Shown: positions 50,580-60,322, counted from the first letter of the stretch. The stretch: 64,000 bases of DNA from an uncultured Eubacteriales bacterium (GCA_959604355.1 CAUHAO010000006.1:1-64000), one strand, 5' to 3'. Notes: generated by a model not told the origin, from the letters alone. Numbers and translations are program-made.

Positions 50580-51206
50580 TTAACGGAAAATTTCACCGTT
50601 TTCGGTAAAAAATTCAAGTCTTTTCACCGCGGGGACTACATCTTTGCCGCATGCGGTATTAAAGGTGTCGATAAGCAGGTTCGGGCTTATGACACGGTCG
50701 ACGCCGCAAGGAAGCGTTATATAAAAAGTATTCCCGTCGCAGTCAACGGTCATTTCTTCTTTGAAATCGACAGTAGTGGAGCCCCTTTTTGTTTTCTTTT
50801 CCGCTTTTATCTCTTCCGCAGTGAGAAACCGTGCGAAAACTTCGGCATCTTCATCGGAAAAAGTGAGCGAGTAGGATGCACGGACAATGTTTTTGAAGTC
50901 GGTTACGGGCTCATACGCTTCTTTGAAAGAAAATCCCTGAGGCGCGGACGCGTTGAGCTTTTCAATGAGTTCGGCAAAATCGGGAACTTTCTCCATTTTG
51001 ATGTCAAGAAGCTCGTTTTCGCCTTCCGTACCAACGGAAAGAGCGGCGCAGAACACCATGTATGGATGAGGATTGAACCCCTGTGTGTACCATATAGGTA
51101 TCCCGGCACGTGAGAACAGCCTGGAGGTACAGCGCATCATATCCAAATGCGATATGTATTTTGCATATCCGGTTTTTGAAAAACAAATTCTAATCGGAAA
51201 ACTCAT
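50580..51206 (-). CDS. TIGR03936 / DUF2344 radical-SAM-associated protein
   Basis: 208 residues. IRICFSKTGYAKYISHLDMMR and GFNPHPYMVFCAALSVGTEGENELLDI are diagnostic of DUF2344. It nearly always accompanies the TIGR03960 radical SAM protein, as here with a 4-nt ATGA overlap. The function of the pair is unknown; in other Firmicutes they lie next to rng-rplU-rpmA, suggesting an RNA or ribosome role. Confidence 0.93.
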   Translation of the reverse strand: MSFPIRICFSKTGYAKYISHLDMMRCTSRLFSRAGIPIWYTQGFNPHPYMVFCAALSVGTEGENELLDIKMEKVPDFAELIEKLNASAPQGFSFKEAYEPVTDFKNIVRASYSLTFSDEDAEVFARFLTAEEIKAEKKTKRGSTTVDFKEEMTVDCDGNTFYITLPCGVDRVISPNLLIDTFNTACGKDVVPAVKRLEFFTENGEIFR

Positions 51207-52987
51207 GCTTCACCTGCTTTCGGACAGAGATCGCCCTTGCATATGTTGTTGACACCGCAGCCTGTGCAATGTTCAAGACAGTTTGTCGTCGTGATTCCCT
51301 TGTACGCACGCTCACATTCGAGTTGTAGGTATTTTCTTGTCACACCCATGTTTATGAAATCCCACGGCAGGATCTCGTCAAACGAACGTTTACGCTGTGC
51401 GTATTCCTCGAAAGTGATACCTGTTTCGGCCATAGCTTCGATCCATTTGTCGAAATCGAAATGCTCGCTCCACGCGTCGAGGTGACAGCCTTTGTTCCAT
51501 GCCGCCACAAGCAGACGGGAAAGATTTCTGTCTCCGCGGGCGAAAACGCCTTCGAGAACGCTTGTGGTGCCGTCGTGGTAATTGAGCGTTATGCGGCGGG
51601 ACTTGATATGCGTTTTGAGAAGTGTCTGGCGGCGGTCGATTTCTTCAAGAGAAATCTGACTTTCCCATTGGAAAGGGGTGAACGGTTTCGGAACGAACGT
51701 AGACAGGGAAATCGTTATATATACGCCGCGCTGTCTGTTTGTGGAGTATTTGTAAAAATAGTCCATTATCTTGGACGCGGTATTTGCGATACCTATTATA
51801 TCCTCGTCTGTTTCGGTGGGGAGGCCTATCATGAAATAGAGCTTGACGGAGTTCGTGCCGCCTTCAAAGGCTATTTTACAGGTGCGCTCTATGTCTTCTT
51901 CGGTGACGTTTTTATTTATTACATCGCGCAGACGCTGTGTGCCGGCTTCGGGAGCAAAGGTGAGACCGCTTTTTCTGACTGCTTGTACTTTTTTGAGTAT
52001 TTCCTGTGTAAAGTTGTCAACGCGCAAAGAGGGAAGCGCAAGGTCAATATGCTGAGGCGTGCAGTACACAAGCAGGTCGTCCGTAAGTTCCGAAAGCATC
52101 TGGTAGTCGCTTGTAGAAAGTGATGTCAGCGATATTTCGTCATAACCTGTGGAGCCGCAAAGGCTTTTTGCCTGTCTGACGAGTGTCGCAGGGGACTTCT
52201 GCCTGAACGGACGGTAGATCATACCTGCCTGACAGAAACGGCAGCCTCGGATACATCCGCGCATTATTTCAAGCATTACTCTGTCATGCACCGTTTCTGC
52301 GTAAGGAACGACGAACTTGTCCGGATAGTAGCATTTATCGAGGTCTTTTATTATTGAGCGCGTGACTTTTCTGCCGTTGTCGAGCGACGGCACGTAGATA
52401 CCTTCTATATCGCGTACTCTTTCGAGAAACTTTTTCTTGTTCTTTCCGCATTCCAGGTAGAGGTCCATCATCTGCATAATGTTTTCCTCACCCTCGCCGA
52501 CGGTTATAACGTCAAAGAAATCCGCTATCGGCTCGGGGTTGCTGCAGCACGGACCTCCGCCCATTATAAGAGGCATATCGTCTCCTCGGTCTTTGGCGAA
52601 AAACGGTATTCCGGCAAGGTCAAGAACCGTGAGAATATTTGTATAGCACATTTCGTATTGCAATGTGATACCTATAATGTCGAAGTCTTTGAGCGGGTCC
52701 TTGCTTTCGAGTGCAAAAAGATGCTGATTGTATTCTTTGAGCAGCGCCGCCATGTCGTCATTTGGCGTGAAAACGCGTTCACACCATGTGTCCGGGCGGG
52801 TATTGAGAAGACTGTATAATATTTTGATTCCGAGGTGGGACATTCCGATGTCGTAAAGGTCGGGAAAGCAGAACGCGTAACGGATCGAAACGTCGTTTTT
52901 GTTCTTCATTACGGCGTTGTATTCGTTACCCGTGTACCACGACGGTTTCTGAACTCTTTTGAGAATTCGTTCAATCTTGTCGTTCAT
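51203..52987 (-). CDS. TIGR03960 B12-binding-type radical SAM protein
   Basis: 594 residues. A cobalamin-binding-like N-terminal domain (about 30-170, with GMSHLGIKILYSLLN) precedes the radical SAM core; the cluster motif CIRGCRFCQAG (C-x3-C-x2-C) is near residue 245. A C-terminal cysteine-rich tail, CLEHCTGCGVNNICKGDLC, may hold a second cluster. The substrate is unknown. I chose ATG 52987 behind GGAGAG; upstream in-frame ATGs exist at 53002 and 53020 but the latter falls on the -10 box. Confidence 0.93.
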   Translation of the reverse strand: MNDKIERILKRVQKPSWYTGNEYNAVMKNKNDVSIRYAFCFPDLYDIGMSHLGIKILYSLLNTRPDTWCERVFTPNDDMAALLKEYNQHLFALESKDPLKDFDIIGITLQYEMCYTNILTVLDLAGIPFFAKDRGDDMPLIMGGGPCCSNPEPIADFFDVITVGEGEENIMQMMDLYLECGKNKKKFLERVRDIEGIYVPSLDNGRKVTRSIIKDLDKCYYPDKFVVPYAETVHDRVMLEIMRGCIRGCRFCQAGMIYRPFRQKSPATLVRQAKSLCGSTGYDEISLTSLSTSDYQMLSELTDDLLVYCTPQHIDLALPSLRVDNFTQEILKKVQAVRKSGLTFAPEAGTQRLRDVINKNVTEEDIERTCKIAFEGGTNSVKLYFMIGLPTETDEDIIGIANTASKIMDYFYKYSTNRQRGVYITISLSTFVPKPFTPFQWESQISLEEIDRRQTLLKTHIKSRRITLNYHDGTTSVLEGVFARGDRNLSRLLVAAWNKGCHLDAWSEHFDFDKWIEAMAETGITFEEYAQRKRSFDEILPWDFINMGVTRKYLQLECERAYKGITTTNCLEHCTGCGVNNICKGDLCPKAGEA

Positions 52988-53019
52988 AATATATCTCTCC
53001 ATAGAAATTTCCGAATCCA

Positions 53020-53048
53020 ATTATACTATGAAAAGATATTTAATACAA
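53020..53048 (-). promoter_or_regulatory. Promoter of TIGR03960-TIGR03936
   Basis: Minus strand TTGTAT (53043-53048), 17 nt, TATAAT (53020-53025). Confidence 0.75.
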
Positions 53049-53077
53049 TACTTTTTTCAAAAATGTTGGAAATCCTG

Positions 53078-53671
53078 TTAAAAAGTATCGGGTGATGTAA
53101 AAAGATATATCAGAAGATAAAGCGCGATGAGCAACACCGATATATTTCCTGTGCGGAAAGTTTGTATGAACGCAAAAAGAAACATTGGCACGAGGAGCAC
53201 GAAAGAGGCGGCAACGGAAATTTTTTTTGCCGACATTATCGGTAAATGCTGCAATAATCCGAAATAAAGTATCCTTCCGCCGTCGAGAGGAAGTACGGGC
53301 ATACAGTTGACCGCACAAAGGGCGATATTGCAGTAAAAGAAAAACTCCGTGCCTTCAAGATTCGGCAGAGGCTTGAGACATATGAGTATCAGCGCGCACA
53401 CAATATTCGCAAGCGGGCCCGCGGCAGCGCATACCATTTCCTGTCGGCAGTCGAGTGCCGCGGAGTTCCTTAACTTTACAGATATCCCGAACGGCAGAAT
53501 TTCGACCTTTTCAAGCGCGGCTCCGTACGCAGTGAACGCGCCGATGTGTGCACATTCGTGTATGGCTGCGCCGAGAAAAGCGTAAAGCAAAGGGGCTGCC
53601 TGATCTGCGACGATAAACACTGTCCATACTATATACAGCAGAGGATTGATCTTTATCTGTGTATGTTTCAT
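53078..53671 (-). CDS. Site-2 protease, M50 family (SpoIVFB-like)
   Basis: 197 residues, five or six membrane helices. The zinc motif HECAH is near residue 38 and the third ligand motif NCMPVLPLDGGR is near 113-124, both intact. SpoIVFB-type proteases activate sigma-K in the mother cell during sporulation; size and topology fit, but no spoIVFA is adjacent, so the role is inferred. ATG 53671 is 5 nt after GGAGG; a GTG just before it is closer. Other Clostridia place this gene next to rodA and the TIGR03960 pair, as here. Confidence 0.85.
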   Translation of the reverse strand: MKHTQIKINPLLYIVWTVFIVADQAAPLLYAFLGAAIHECAHIGAFTAYGAALEKVEILPFGISVKLRNSAALDCRQEMVCAAAGPLANIVCALILICLKPLPNLEGTEFFFYCNIALCAVNCMPVLPLDGGRILYFGLLQHLPIMSAKKISVAASFVLLVPMFLFAFIQTFRTGNISVLLIALYLLIYLFTSPDTF

Positions 53672-53701
53672 CACGGCCTCCGCAAAAACTCTTTCCGTAA
53701 A

Positions 53702-53729
53702 CTAATATGCTGAAAAGCGGCGATTATGA
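53702..53729 (-). promoter_or_regulatory. Possible sigma-E-type promoter of the site-2 protease gene
   Basis: Minus strand TCATAAT (53723-53729), 13 nt, CATATTAG (53702-53709). It resembles sigma-E promoters only loosely. No vegetative promoter is visible for this gene. Confidence 0.3.
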
Positions 53730-53762
53730 ACTTGAATTCCCGTTTTTTTCGGAAAATTGTCA

Positions 53763-53791
53763 TTGACAAAGAAGTACAAAAGATGTAGAAT
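53763..53791 (+). promoter_or_regulatory. Promoter of rodA
   Basis: TTGACA (53763-53768), 17 nt, TAGAAT (53786-53791). Confidence 0.8.
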
Positions 53792-53828
53792 TAAGACATA
53801 ATAATCTTTTATTCGGGAGAGATCGGAT

Positions 53829-55001
53829 TTGCTTCAAAGAGATGTCAATGTGATCAAAACGGGATTGAGAAATTACATATCCGGTCTGGATAAAATACTT
53901 ATCCTGTTAACTCTCGCGTTGTCTGTTTTCGGCATCGTTGTGATACGTTCCGCTACGGGTGCGTACAATGCACTGAACCGTTATGTGGTGATACAGATGT
54001 TCGGTGTCGCCGTCGGATTTGCTGCAATGCTCATAATCGCGCTCATGGATTACGACAAGCTCTGTGAGCTATCCTTACCGATAATGCTCGTATCGTGCGG
54101 AGTTCTTCTGTTTACCGCGTTCTTTGCCGAGACAATAAGCGGCAACAAAAACTGGATAACTCTCGGCGCCGTCAATATACAGCCTTCCGAATTTACGAAA
54201 GCGGCATTTATAATCACAATGTCCGCACATTTATCGCGTCTCGGCGACGAGGTGAACAGTATAAAAAAACTGTTTTTCGTCGTAATCCATTTCGGGCTCT
54301 ATTTTATCCCCGTTGTTCTTCAGGGCGATATAGGCTCGTCGCTGATATATGTCGGTGTGTTCCTCGTGATGCTTTATATCGCAGGGCTTAAATACCGTTA
54401 TTTTCTCATAGCTCTCGTTACCGTGTGTGCCGCAATACCTGCGATATGGCAATTTCTCAAGCCGTACCAGAAATCCCGTATAATATACGGGTTTCAGCCA
54501 GAACTTGATCCTTTGGGTTACGGCTATCAACCCCTTGTCGCTCGAATGGCTCTTGCGTCGGGGGGCATGGATGGGCTCGGATACATGAACGGCATACAGG
54601 TACAGAATGACCTTCTCCCGGCAAAACACACGGACTTCATTTTTGCGGTCGTTGGGGAGGAGTTCGGTTTCATCGGCTGCTCTGCGGTAATTCTTTTATT
54701 GATAGCTATTGTCGGGGTAATACTTTTCGGCACAAGAAAAGTAAAATCCGAAAAGGGACGCCTTATCTGTGTCGGCGCGGCTTTTATAATAGTTTTTCAG
54801 ACATGCATTAACCTCGGTATGGTACTCGGGGTATCGCCTGTTATAGGCGTGACTCTTCCGTTTATGAGTTACGGCGGATCGTCGATATTGAGTATGTTTC
54901 TCGTTATCGGTCTTGTGCAGAGCGTTTTTGTCCGTGAAAGCATCATAAAAACATTGCAATTCAGCAATAAGCGGCTGAAAAAATCCGCTTATTTTAGATA
55001 A
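53829..55001 (+). CDS. rodA: SEDS-family peptidoglycan glycosyltransferase (RodA-like)
   Basis: 390 residues, about ten membrane helices. SEDS proteins polymerise lipid II. IQPSEFTKAAFI (about 116-127), GGMDGLGYMNGIQVQNDLLPAKHTDFIFAVVGEEFG region (about 243-278, with the catalytic-loop aspartate) and LPFMSYGGSSI (about 344) are family blocks. The NGIQVQ...LPAKHTDF spacing is closer to RodA than FtsW; SpoVE is a less likely alternative. TTG start after GGGAGAG. It is followed 12 nt later by the FAD oxidoreductase gene. Confidence 0.9.
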   Translation: MLQRDVNVIKTGLRNYISGLDKILILLTLALSVFGIVVIRSATGAYNALNRYVVIQMFGVAVGFAAMLIIALMDYDKLCELSLPIMLVSCGVLLFTAFFAETISGNKNWITLGAVNIQPSEFTKAAFIITMSAHLSRLGDEVNSIKKLFFVVIHFGLYFIPVVLQGDIGSSLIYVGVFLVMLYIAGLKYRYFLIALVTVCAAIPAIWQFLKPYQKSRIIYGFQPELDPLGYGYQPLVARMALASGGMDGLGYMNGIQVQNDLLPAKHTDFIFAVVGEEFGFIGCSAVILLLIAIVGVILFGTRKVKSEKGRLICVGAAFIIVFQTCINLGMVLGVSPVIGVTLPFMSYGGSSILSMFLVIGLVQSVFVRESIIKTLQFSNKRLKKSAYFR

Positions 55002-55013
55002 AACAGAGGTCTT

Positions 55014-56462
55014 ATGGAAGTTTTTGATTTTCTTGTTATCGGTGCGGGCGTTACAGGAGCGTGGACAGCGTATGAGTTATCCAAATACGACGTCAAAGTT
55101 TGTCTTGCCGAAAAAGGTGAAGACGTTTGCTCCGGTGCATCTCGTGCAAACAGCGCCATCGTGCATGCGGGATACGATGCCGCCGAAGGCACGCTTATGG
55201 CCAAACTTAATGTCCGCGGCAACGAACTTATTCGCAGATGTTATAAAAAAATGTCCATTCCTTTCCGTCAGATAGGTTCACTCGTCCTTGCTTTCGGTGA
55301 TGAAGAACTTGAAGCAATTCAAAAGCTTTATCTGCGCGGCAAGGCAAACGGCGTGCCAAACCTTGAACTGCTTACGGAGCAAGAGGTGAAGGCTGTCGAA
55401 CCGTATGTTTCCGAAAAAGTCGTCGGGGCGCTCTATGCCCCAACCGCGGGCGTTGTTTCCGCGTTTGAACTTACAATTGCTCCTGCTGATGTGGCTGTTA
55501 AGAACGGGGCTGTGTTCGTCCCCGATTTTGACGTTATAAGCGCGGAGAAGAAGGGCGGAGTGTTTACCGTCAAGTCTGCAGATGGCAGAAAAATACGTGC
55601 AAAATACGTCATCAATGCTGCGGGAGTCCACGCGGATGATATTGCTGCACTTTTCGGCGATACATCTTTCAGAATCACACCGCGCCGCGGAGAGTATGCT
55701 ATACTTGACAACCGAGTAGGATATCTTGCAAATCATGTTCTTTTTCAGCCGCCCGTGAAGTACGGGAAGGGAATCCTCGTTTCACCTACGGTGGACGGAA
55801 ATATCCTTGTAGGTCCGACGGCTGATAATATCGAAGAAAAAGACGATAAAGCAACCACGGCGGACGGTCTATCCAGAGCATTTAAAGGCGCGAAAAAAAC
55901 CGTTCCGACAGTAAACGAACGAGACACGATAACAGTCTTTGCGGGTGTGCGCCCGATAGGTGATAAGCATGATTTCATTCTCGGATTTTCCGATGCAGAG
56001 CCGTGTCTTATAAATGCCGCGGGGATAGAATCTCCCGGTCTTACATCCGCGCCCGCTGTCGCGGAGTATCTTGTCGCGCTCATAAAGAAGCGTGTAAAAC
56101 TTAAGAGAAAAGATTCTTTTGACGGCACGAGAAATGTTGTCAGGATGAAAGAACTTACTAAAGCCGCCCAAAAAGAAATAATAAAGAAAGATCCGCGTTA
56201 CGGAAGGATAATCTGCCGTTGTGAGACAATATCGGAAGGCGAGATCGCCGCGGCTATACATTCTCCGATACCCGCCCGCAGCCTTGACGCCGTCAAGCGC
56301 CGTGTCAGGGCCGGCATGGGAAGATGTCAGGGGGGATTCTGCAGTCCTCGCGTAATGGAAATAATCGCGCGTGAGCTCGGCGTTCCCGAGACCGAAGTTA
56401 CAAAATCCGGCGGCGGCTCATGGCTCGTGGACGGAAGAGTCGGCACGGAGGTGGAGAAATAA
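55014..56462 (+). CDS. FAD-dependent glycerol-3-phosphate dehydrogenase-like protein with BFD-type Fe-S domain
   Basis: 482 residues. An N-terminal FAD fold (LVIGAGVTGAWTAYELSK, about 6-23) of the DAO/GlpA type; CSGASRANSAIVHAGYD (about 42-58) is typical of glycerol-3-phosphate dehydrogenases. The C-terminus has a bacterioferritin-associated-ferredoxin-like [2Fe-2S] site, CRC (about 403) and CQGGFC (about 442-447). First gene of a three-gene cluster with an FAD/NAD oxidoreductase and a DUF1667 protein, an arrangement seen in many Firmicutes. Stop and next start overlap by one base. Confidence 0.9.
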   Translation: MEVFDFLVIGAGVTGAWTAYELSKYDVKVCLAEKGEDVCSGASRANSAIVHAGYDAAEGTLMAKLNVRGNELIRRCYKKMSIPFRQIGSLVLAFGDEELEAIQKLYLRGKANGVPNLELLTEQEVKAVEPYVSEKVVGALYAPTAGVVSAFELTIAPADVAVKNGAVFVPDFDVISAEKKGGVFTVKSADGRKIRAKYVINAAGVHADDIAALFGDTSFRITPRRGEYAILDNRVGYLANHVLFQPPVKYGKGILVSPTVDGNILVGPTADNIEEKDDKATTADGLSRAFKGAKKTVPTVNERDTITVFAGVRPIGDKHDFILGFSDAEPCLINAAGIESPGLTSAPAVAEYLVALIKKRVKLKRKDSFDGTRNVVRMKELTKAAQKEIIKKDPRYGRIICRCETISEGEIAAAIHSPIPARSLDAVKRRVRAGMGRCQGGFCSPRVMEIIARELGVPETEVTKSGGGSWLVDGRVGTEVEK

Positions 56463-57439
56463 TGGTGAAAACAGATGTAGCCGTTATCGGCGGGGGACCC
56501 GCAGGACTTGCCGCGGCACTTGAATGTTACAATAACGGAGTTCACGACATAATCATCATTGAACGCGATAAAACTCTCGGCGGCATTTTGCAGCAATGTA
56601 TTCATCCGGGATTCGGACTGCATGTTTTCAACGAAGAACTTACCGGGCCGGAATACGCGCAGAGATATACGGATATGGTCGGAAAAACCGATATAAAAGT
56701 CATGACCGATACTATGGTCATATCGGTATCACCCGATAAGACCGTTACTGCAACGAACGCGGAAAATGGAATAATAAAAATCAAGCCCCGCTTCATTATT
56801 CTTGCAATGGGATGCCGTGAACGTACAAGAGGGATGCTGCGTATCCCCGGAACTCGACCGTCCGGTATTTTTACCGCAGGAACGGCGCAGCGTCTTATAA
56901 ATATCGAGGGCTATATGCCCGGGCACAGAGTTGTCATTCTCGGTTCGGGCGATATAGGTCTGATAATGGCTCGCCGAATGACGCTTGAAGGTGCGACGGT
57001 GCTCGGGGTTTATGAAATAGCCGCGAAAAGTAACGGACTGAAGAGGAATATCGTGCAATGTCTCGATGATTTCGGTATTCCGCTGAAGCTGAAGCATACC
57101 GTAACAGAAATTCACGGCGAAGAACGCCTTGAAGGCATTACGGTCTGCGCTGTTGACGATAATATGGATCCCATAGAGGGGACGGAAGAATATATTCCCT
57201 GTGACACGCTCCTGCTTTCTGTAGGTCTTATTCCCGAAAATGAACTTTCGCTCGGGGCCGGAATAACTCTTGACCCGAAGACGAAAGGTCCTGTTGACAC
57301 CGGTGATTTCATGACTGATATCGACGGTATTTATGCCTGTGGAAACGTGTCTCATGTGTACGACCTTGTAGACAACGTGACAAAGGACAGCCTGGAAGTC
57401 GGGCGGACAGTCGCAAGGCGTGTTTTGGAGGACCGATGA
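56462..57439 (+). CDS. NAD(P)/FAD-dependent oxidoreductase
   Basis: 325 residues, start in the TAATG overlap. The first FAD-binding loop is VAVIGGGPAGLAAAL; the second nucleotide-binding loop is VVILGSGDIGLIMARR (about 158-173); the C-terminal FAD loop is GIYACGNVSHVYD (near 297). Together with its neighbours it probably passes electrons from glycerol-3-phosphate oxidation to an acceptor; the acceptor is unknown. Overlaps the DUF1667 gene by 4 nt. Confidence 0.9.
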   Translation: MVKTDVAVIGGGPAGLAAALECYNNGVHDIIIIERDKTLGGILQQCIHPGFGLHVFNEELTGPEYAQRYTDMVGKTDIKVMTDTMVISVSPDKTVTATNAENGIIKIKPRFIILAMGCRERTRGMLRIPGTRPSGIFTAGTAQRLINIEGYMPGHRVVILGSGDIGLIMARRMTLEGATVLGVYEIAAKSNGLKRNIVQCLDDFGIPLKLKHTVTEIHGEERLEGITVCAVDDNMDPIEGTEEYIPCDTLLLSVGLIPENELSLGAGITLDPKTKGPVDTGDFMTDIDGIYACGNVSHVYDLVDNVTKDSLEVGRTVARRVLEDR

Positions 57440-57810
57440 TGAATCAAACAAAAAAAATGAATGTAATCTGCACGGTATGTCCTCGCGGATGCAATATAAC
57501 GGTTGAATATTCGGGAAAGGAAATTGTTTCTGTCATCGGAAACGGCTGTGCTCGAGGATATAAGTATGCCTCCGCGGAGGCCGTGGCGCCCGAAAGAATA
57601 TTGACAAGCACGGCAGCGCTCAAATCGGAATCTCTTTCGCGTCTTCCCGTAAGAAGCGAAAAGCCGATACCGAAGGAGAAAATGTTTGATATTCTCGCGG
57701 AAATACGCAGGGTGAAGCTTGAGGCACCTGTAAAAGTCGGAGACGTTGTGGTGCCGGATGCTGCAAAGACGGGCGTTAACATCATAGCCTCAAGGACTGT
57801 ATTGAAATAA
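57436..57810 (+). CDS. DUF1667 domain protein
   Basis: 124 residues. The N-terminal cysteine set CTVCPRGCNITV and NGCARG suggests a four-cysteine metal or Fe-S site. DUF1667 proteins occur almost only next to the two flavoproteins upstream, so this is probably the small electron-transfer subunit of a GlpABC-like complex. GGAGG precedes two consecutive ATG codons (57436 and 57439); either may start. Confidence 0.9.
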   Translation: MMNQTKKMNVICTVCPRGCNITVEYSGKEIVSVIGNGCARGYKYASAEAVAPERILTSTAALKSESLSRLPVRSEKPIPKEKMFDILAEIRRVKLEAPVKVGDVVVPDAAKTGVNIIASRTVLK

Positions 57811-57816
57811 AAGGTT

Positions 57817-57850
57817 TCTGAAGAGGCTTGCGGGGCCTCTTCAGATTTTA
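57817..57850 (+). terminator. Terminator of rodA/flavoprotein unit
   Basis: CTGAAGAGGC (57818-57827) pairs with GCCTCTTCAG (57835-57844), followed by ATTTTAC and, a little later, ATTTTTTC. Confidence 0.85.
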
Positions 57851-57872
57851 CAATTTTTTCGATATATACCTA

Positions 57873-57901
57873 TTGCAAAAAAAACAAAAGTGTGCTATAA
57901 T
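57873..57901 (+). promoter_or_regulatory. Promoter of tRNA-Thr
   Basis: TTGCAA (57873-57878), 17 nt, TATAAT (57896-57901), about 30 nt before the tRNA. Confidence 0.85.
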
Positions 57902-57931
57902 ATCAAGGTCTAAAATGAATAGCGTCAAAAC

Positions 57932-58007
57932 GCTGGTATGGCTCAGTCGGTAGAGCGGTTCACTCGTAATGAACAGGTCATCGGTTCGATTCCGATTACC
58001 AGCTCCA
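57932..58007 (+). tRNA. tRNA-Thr (CGT)
   Basis: 76 nt. Acceptor GCTGGTA/TACCAGC, discriminator T and encoded CCA. Anticodon stem GTTCA/TGAAC with loop CTCGTAA gives anticodon CGU, reading ACG. T-loop GGTTCGATTCC is standard. Confidence 0.96.
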
Positions 58008-58055
58008 TGAATCACTTGCAAACAGGCAACAGCCCTATTGTTTGTGAATAAATAT

Positions 58056-58086
58056 CCACCCGCATAGCGGGTGGTATTTTATTTTT
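58056..58086 (+). terminator. Terminator of tRNA-Thr
   Basis: CCACCCGC (58056-58063) pairs with GCGGGTGG (58067-58074), then TATTTTATTTTT. I see nothing else in the 145 bp before the next gene. Confidence 0.9.
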
Positions 58087-58231
58087 AGGCGCCGACAACG
58101 CATAAGTGCGTATGGATAAACCTTCCGACCATGAAACTATTACTTACTACTCATAAACCTGTCCCGTGAGTCGAACGAACGTGAATATTGTAGGTTTATT
58201 TGGAATTCTAATAAAAATGAAGGGATTATAT

Positions 58232-58785
<554 letters not shown>

Positions 58786-58789
<4 letters not shown>

Positions 58790-59577
58790 GATCAATACTT
58801 ATAACCGGAGCGTACGGGGGAATGGGGAGCGCAACTGCGGAGCTTCTCAAAGAACAGGGCTATCGAGTTTTCGCACTCGATCTCAAGGTGTGCGAGCCGA
58901 AAGAAAACATCATCCCCATAGAAGCCGACATCACATCAGAGGAGAGCATAAAAGCGGCGTTCGAGGCGGTGAGAGATCACACCGACAGCCTATACGCTAT
59001 TCTGCATTTCGCAGGAATCTATATGCTCGATTCACTCGCAGAGATGGATAGCGACAGTTTTCGCCGTATATTCGAAGTAAATTTGCAAGGCGTATTTTTG
59101 ATAAATAAGATATTTTTTCCTCTGCTTGAAGAAGGAAGTCGAATACTTATTACGACAAGCGAGCTTGCACCGCTCGATCCTCTCCCGTTCACCGGAATTT
59201 ACGCCGTGACGAAGGGAGCCCTTGATAAATACGCATACTCGCTGCGAATGGAGCTGCAATTGTTAGGAATCAAGGTCTCGGTGCTTCGTGCAGGTGCAGT
59301 CGAAACGGGAATGCTCGGTGTTTCCACCGATGCGCTTGACCGTTTTTGCGAGAAAACACAGCTCTATTCATGCAACGCCGATCGGTTCAGGTCTATCGTG
59401 AACCGTGTGGAGGCACGGTGTGTTCCACCTCGAAAGATAGCGGAAAAATCGGTGCGGATTCTCAAAAAACGTAATCCGGCCTTTGCATACAGCATCAACC
59501 GAAACCCGCTTCTGCTTCTCTTGAACCTTCTGCCGAAGCGTATACAGCTTTGGGCGATACGAATGGTGTTGCGGTGA
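58786..59577 (+). CDS. Short-chain dehydrogenase/reductase
   Basis: 263 residues. Rossmann motif TGAYGGMG (about 7-14), active-site Tyr-x-x-x-Lys in YAVTKGALDKYA (Y near 139) with an upstream serine/threonine in LITTSELAP. Substrate unknown. Translationally coupled to the flavin reductase gene. Confidence 0.9.
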
Positions 59578-59615
59578 ATTTACAAGAATGATGCCTCTAC
59601 GCGAAAGGAACAGCT

Positions 59616-60161
59616 ATGGTACTCGAAACAAAACGTCTTATTCTTCGCCCGTGGCGAGAGGATGATGCGGACGACCTATACAGATACGCGAGCGATCCCG
59701 AGGTAGGACCGCATGCGGGCTGGCCGCCGCACACGAGTGTGGAGAACAGTCGTGATATTATTAAAAAAGTTCTTTCAAAGCCCGAAATTTATGCGGTTTG
59801 TCTGAAGGACGGAACTCCGATCGGAAGCATCGGACTTCATTTGAATGGCAATACGGACATGACCGATCGAGACGACGAATGTGAACTCGGTTATTGGATA
59901 GGTAAACCGTTCTGGGGGCAGGGGTTGATTCCCGAAGCCTCGCGCGAGCTGCTTCGTCACGCTTTTGAAGAACTCGGCATGCGTGCTGTCTGGTGCGGCT
60001 ATTACGACGGCAATATAAAAAGCCGCCGTGTTCAGGAAAAACTCGGATTTGTTTATCATCACACCACCGAAGGACTTGAAGTCAAGCTGATGAACGAGAT
60101 CCGGACAGAGCATGTGATGCTTTTGACGCGTGAGAGATGGTTCATTACTGTGATTATCTGA
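59616..60161 (+). CDS. GNAT-family N-acetyltransferase (RimJ/RimL-like)
   Basis: 181 residues. LETKRLILRPWREDDADDLYRYASDPEV is the usual N-terminus of the RimJ/RimL branch; the acetyl-CoA-binding region GYWIGKPFWGQGLIPEA is near 91-107. Acceptor unknown. AAAGGAA precedes the ATG. It ends an accessory-looking trio after the tRNA-Thr. Confidence 0.9.
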   Translation: MVLETKRLILRPWREDDADDLYRYASDPEVGPHAGWPPHTSVENSRDIIKKVLSKPEIYAVCLKDGTPIGSIGLHLNGNTDMTDRDDECELGYWIGKPFWGQGLIPEASRELLRHAFEELGMRAVWCGYYDGNIKSRRVQEKLGFVYHHTTEGLEVKLMNEIRTEHVMLLTRERWFITVII

Positions 60162-60293
60162 ATTAAATGATTGACGAAGGCGTTTGTTATGATATTCAAT
60201 GATATCGGACTGGTACATAATTCGTTTTTTGACTGGAAGCATGCCCGTATTCGTAACTTTTTGAAAATTTTTTAGGTTTTATATCCGAATCAC

Positions 60294-60322
60294 TTTACTA
60301 ATTCGTTTTATTTTGATATAAT
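60294..60322 (+). promoter_or_regulatory. Promoter of TPR-DUF4037 unit
   Basis: TTTACT (60294-60299), 17 nt, TATAAT (60317-60322). The remaining 60162-60445 gap shows no other feature I can support. Confidence 0.72.

Noticed and set aside
60189..60275. 28-codon open frame (begins MIFNDIGLVHNSFFDW)
   Set aside because: No good ribosome binding site or promoter and no homologue I recognise; could be a gene remnant, but not supportable.
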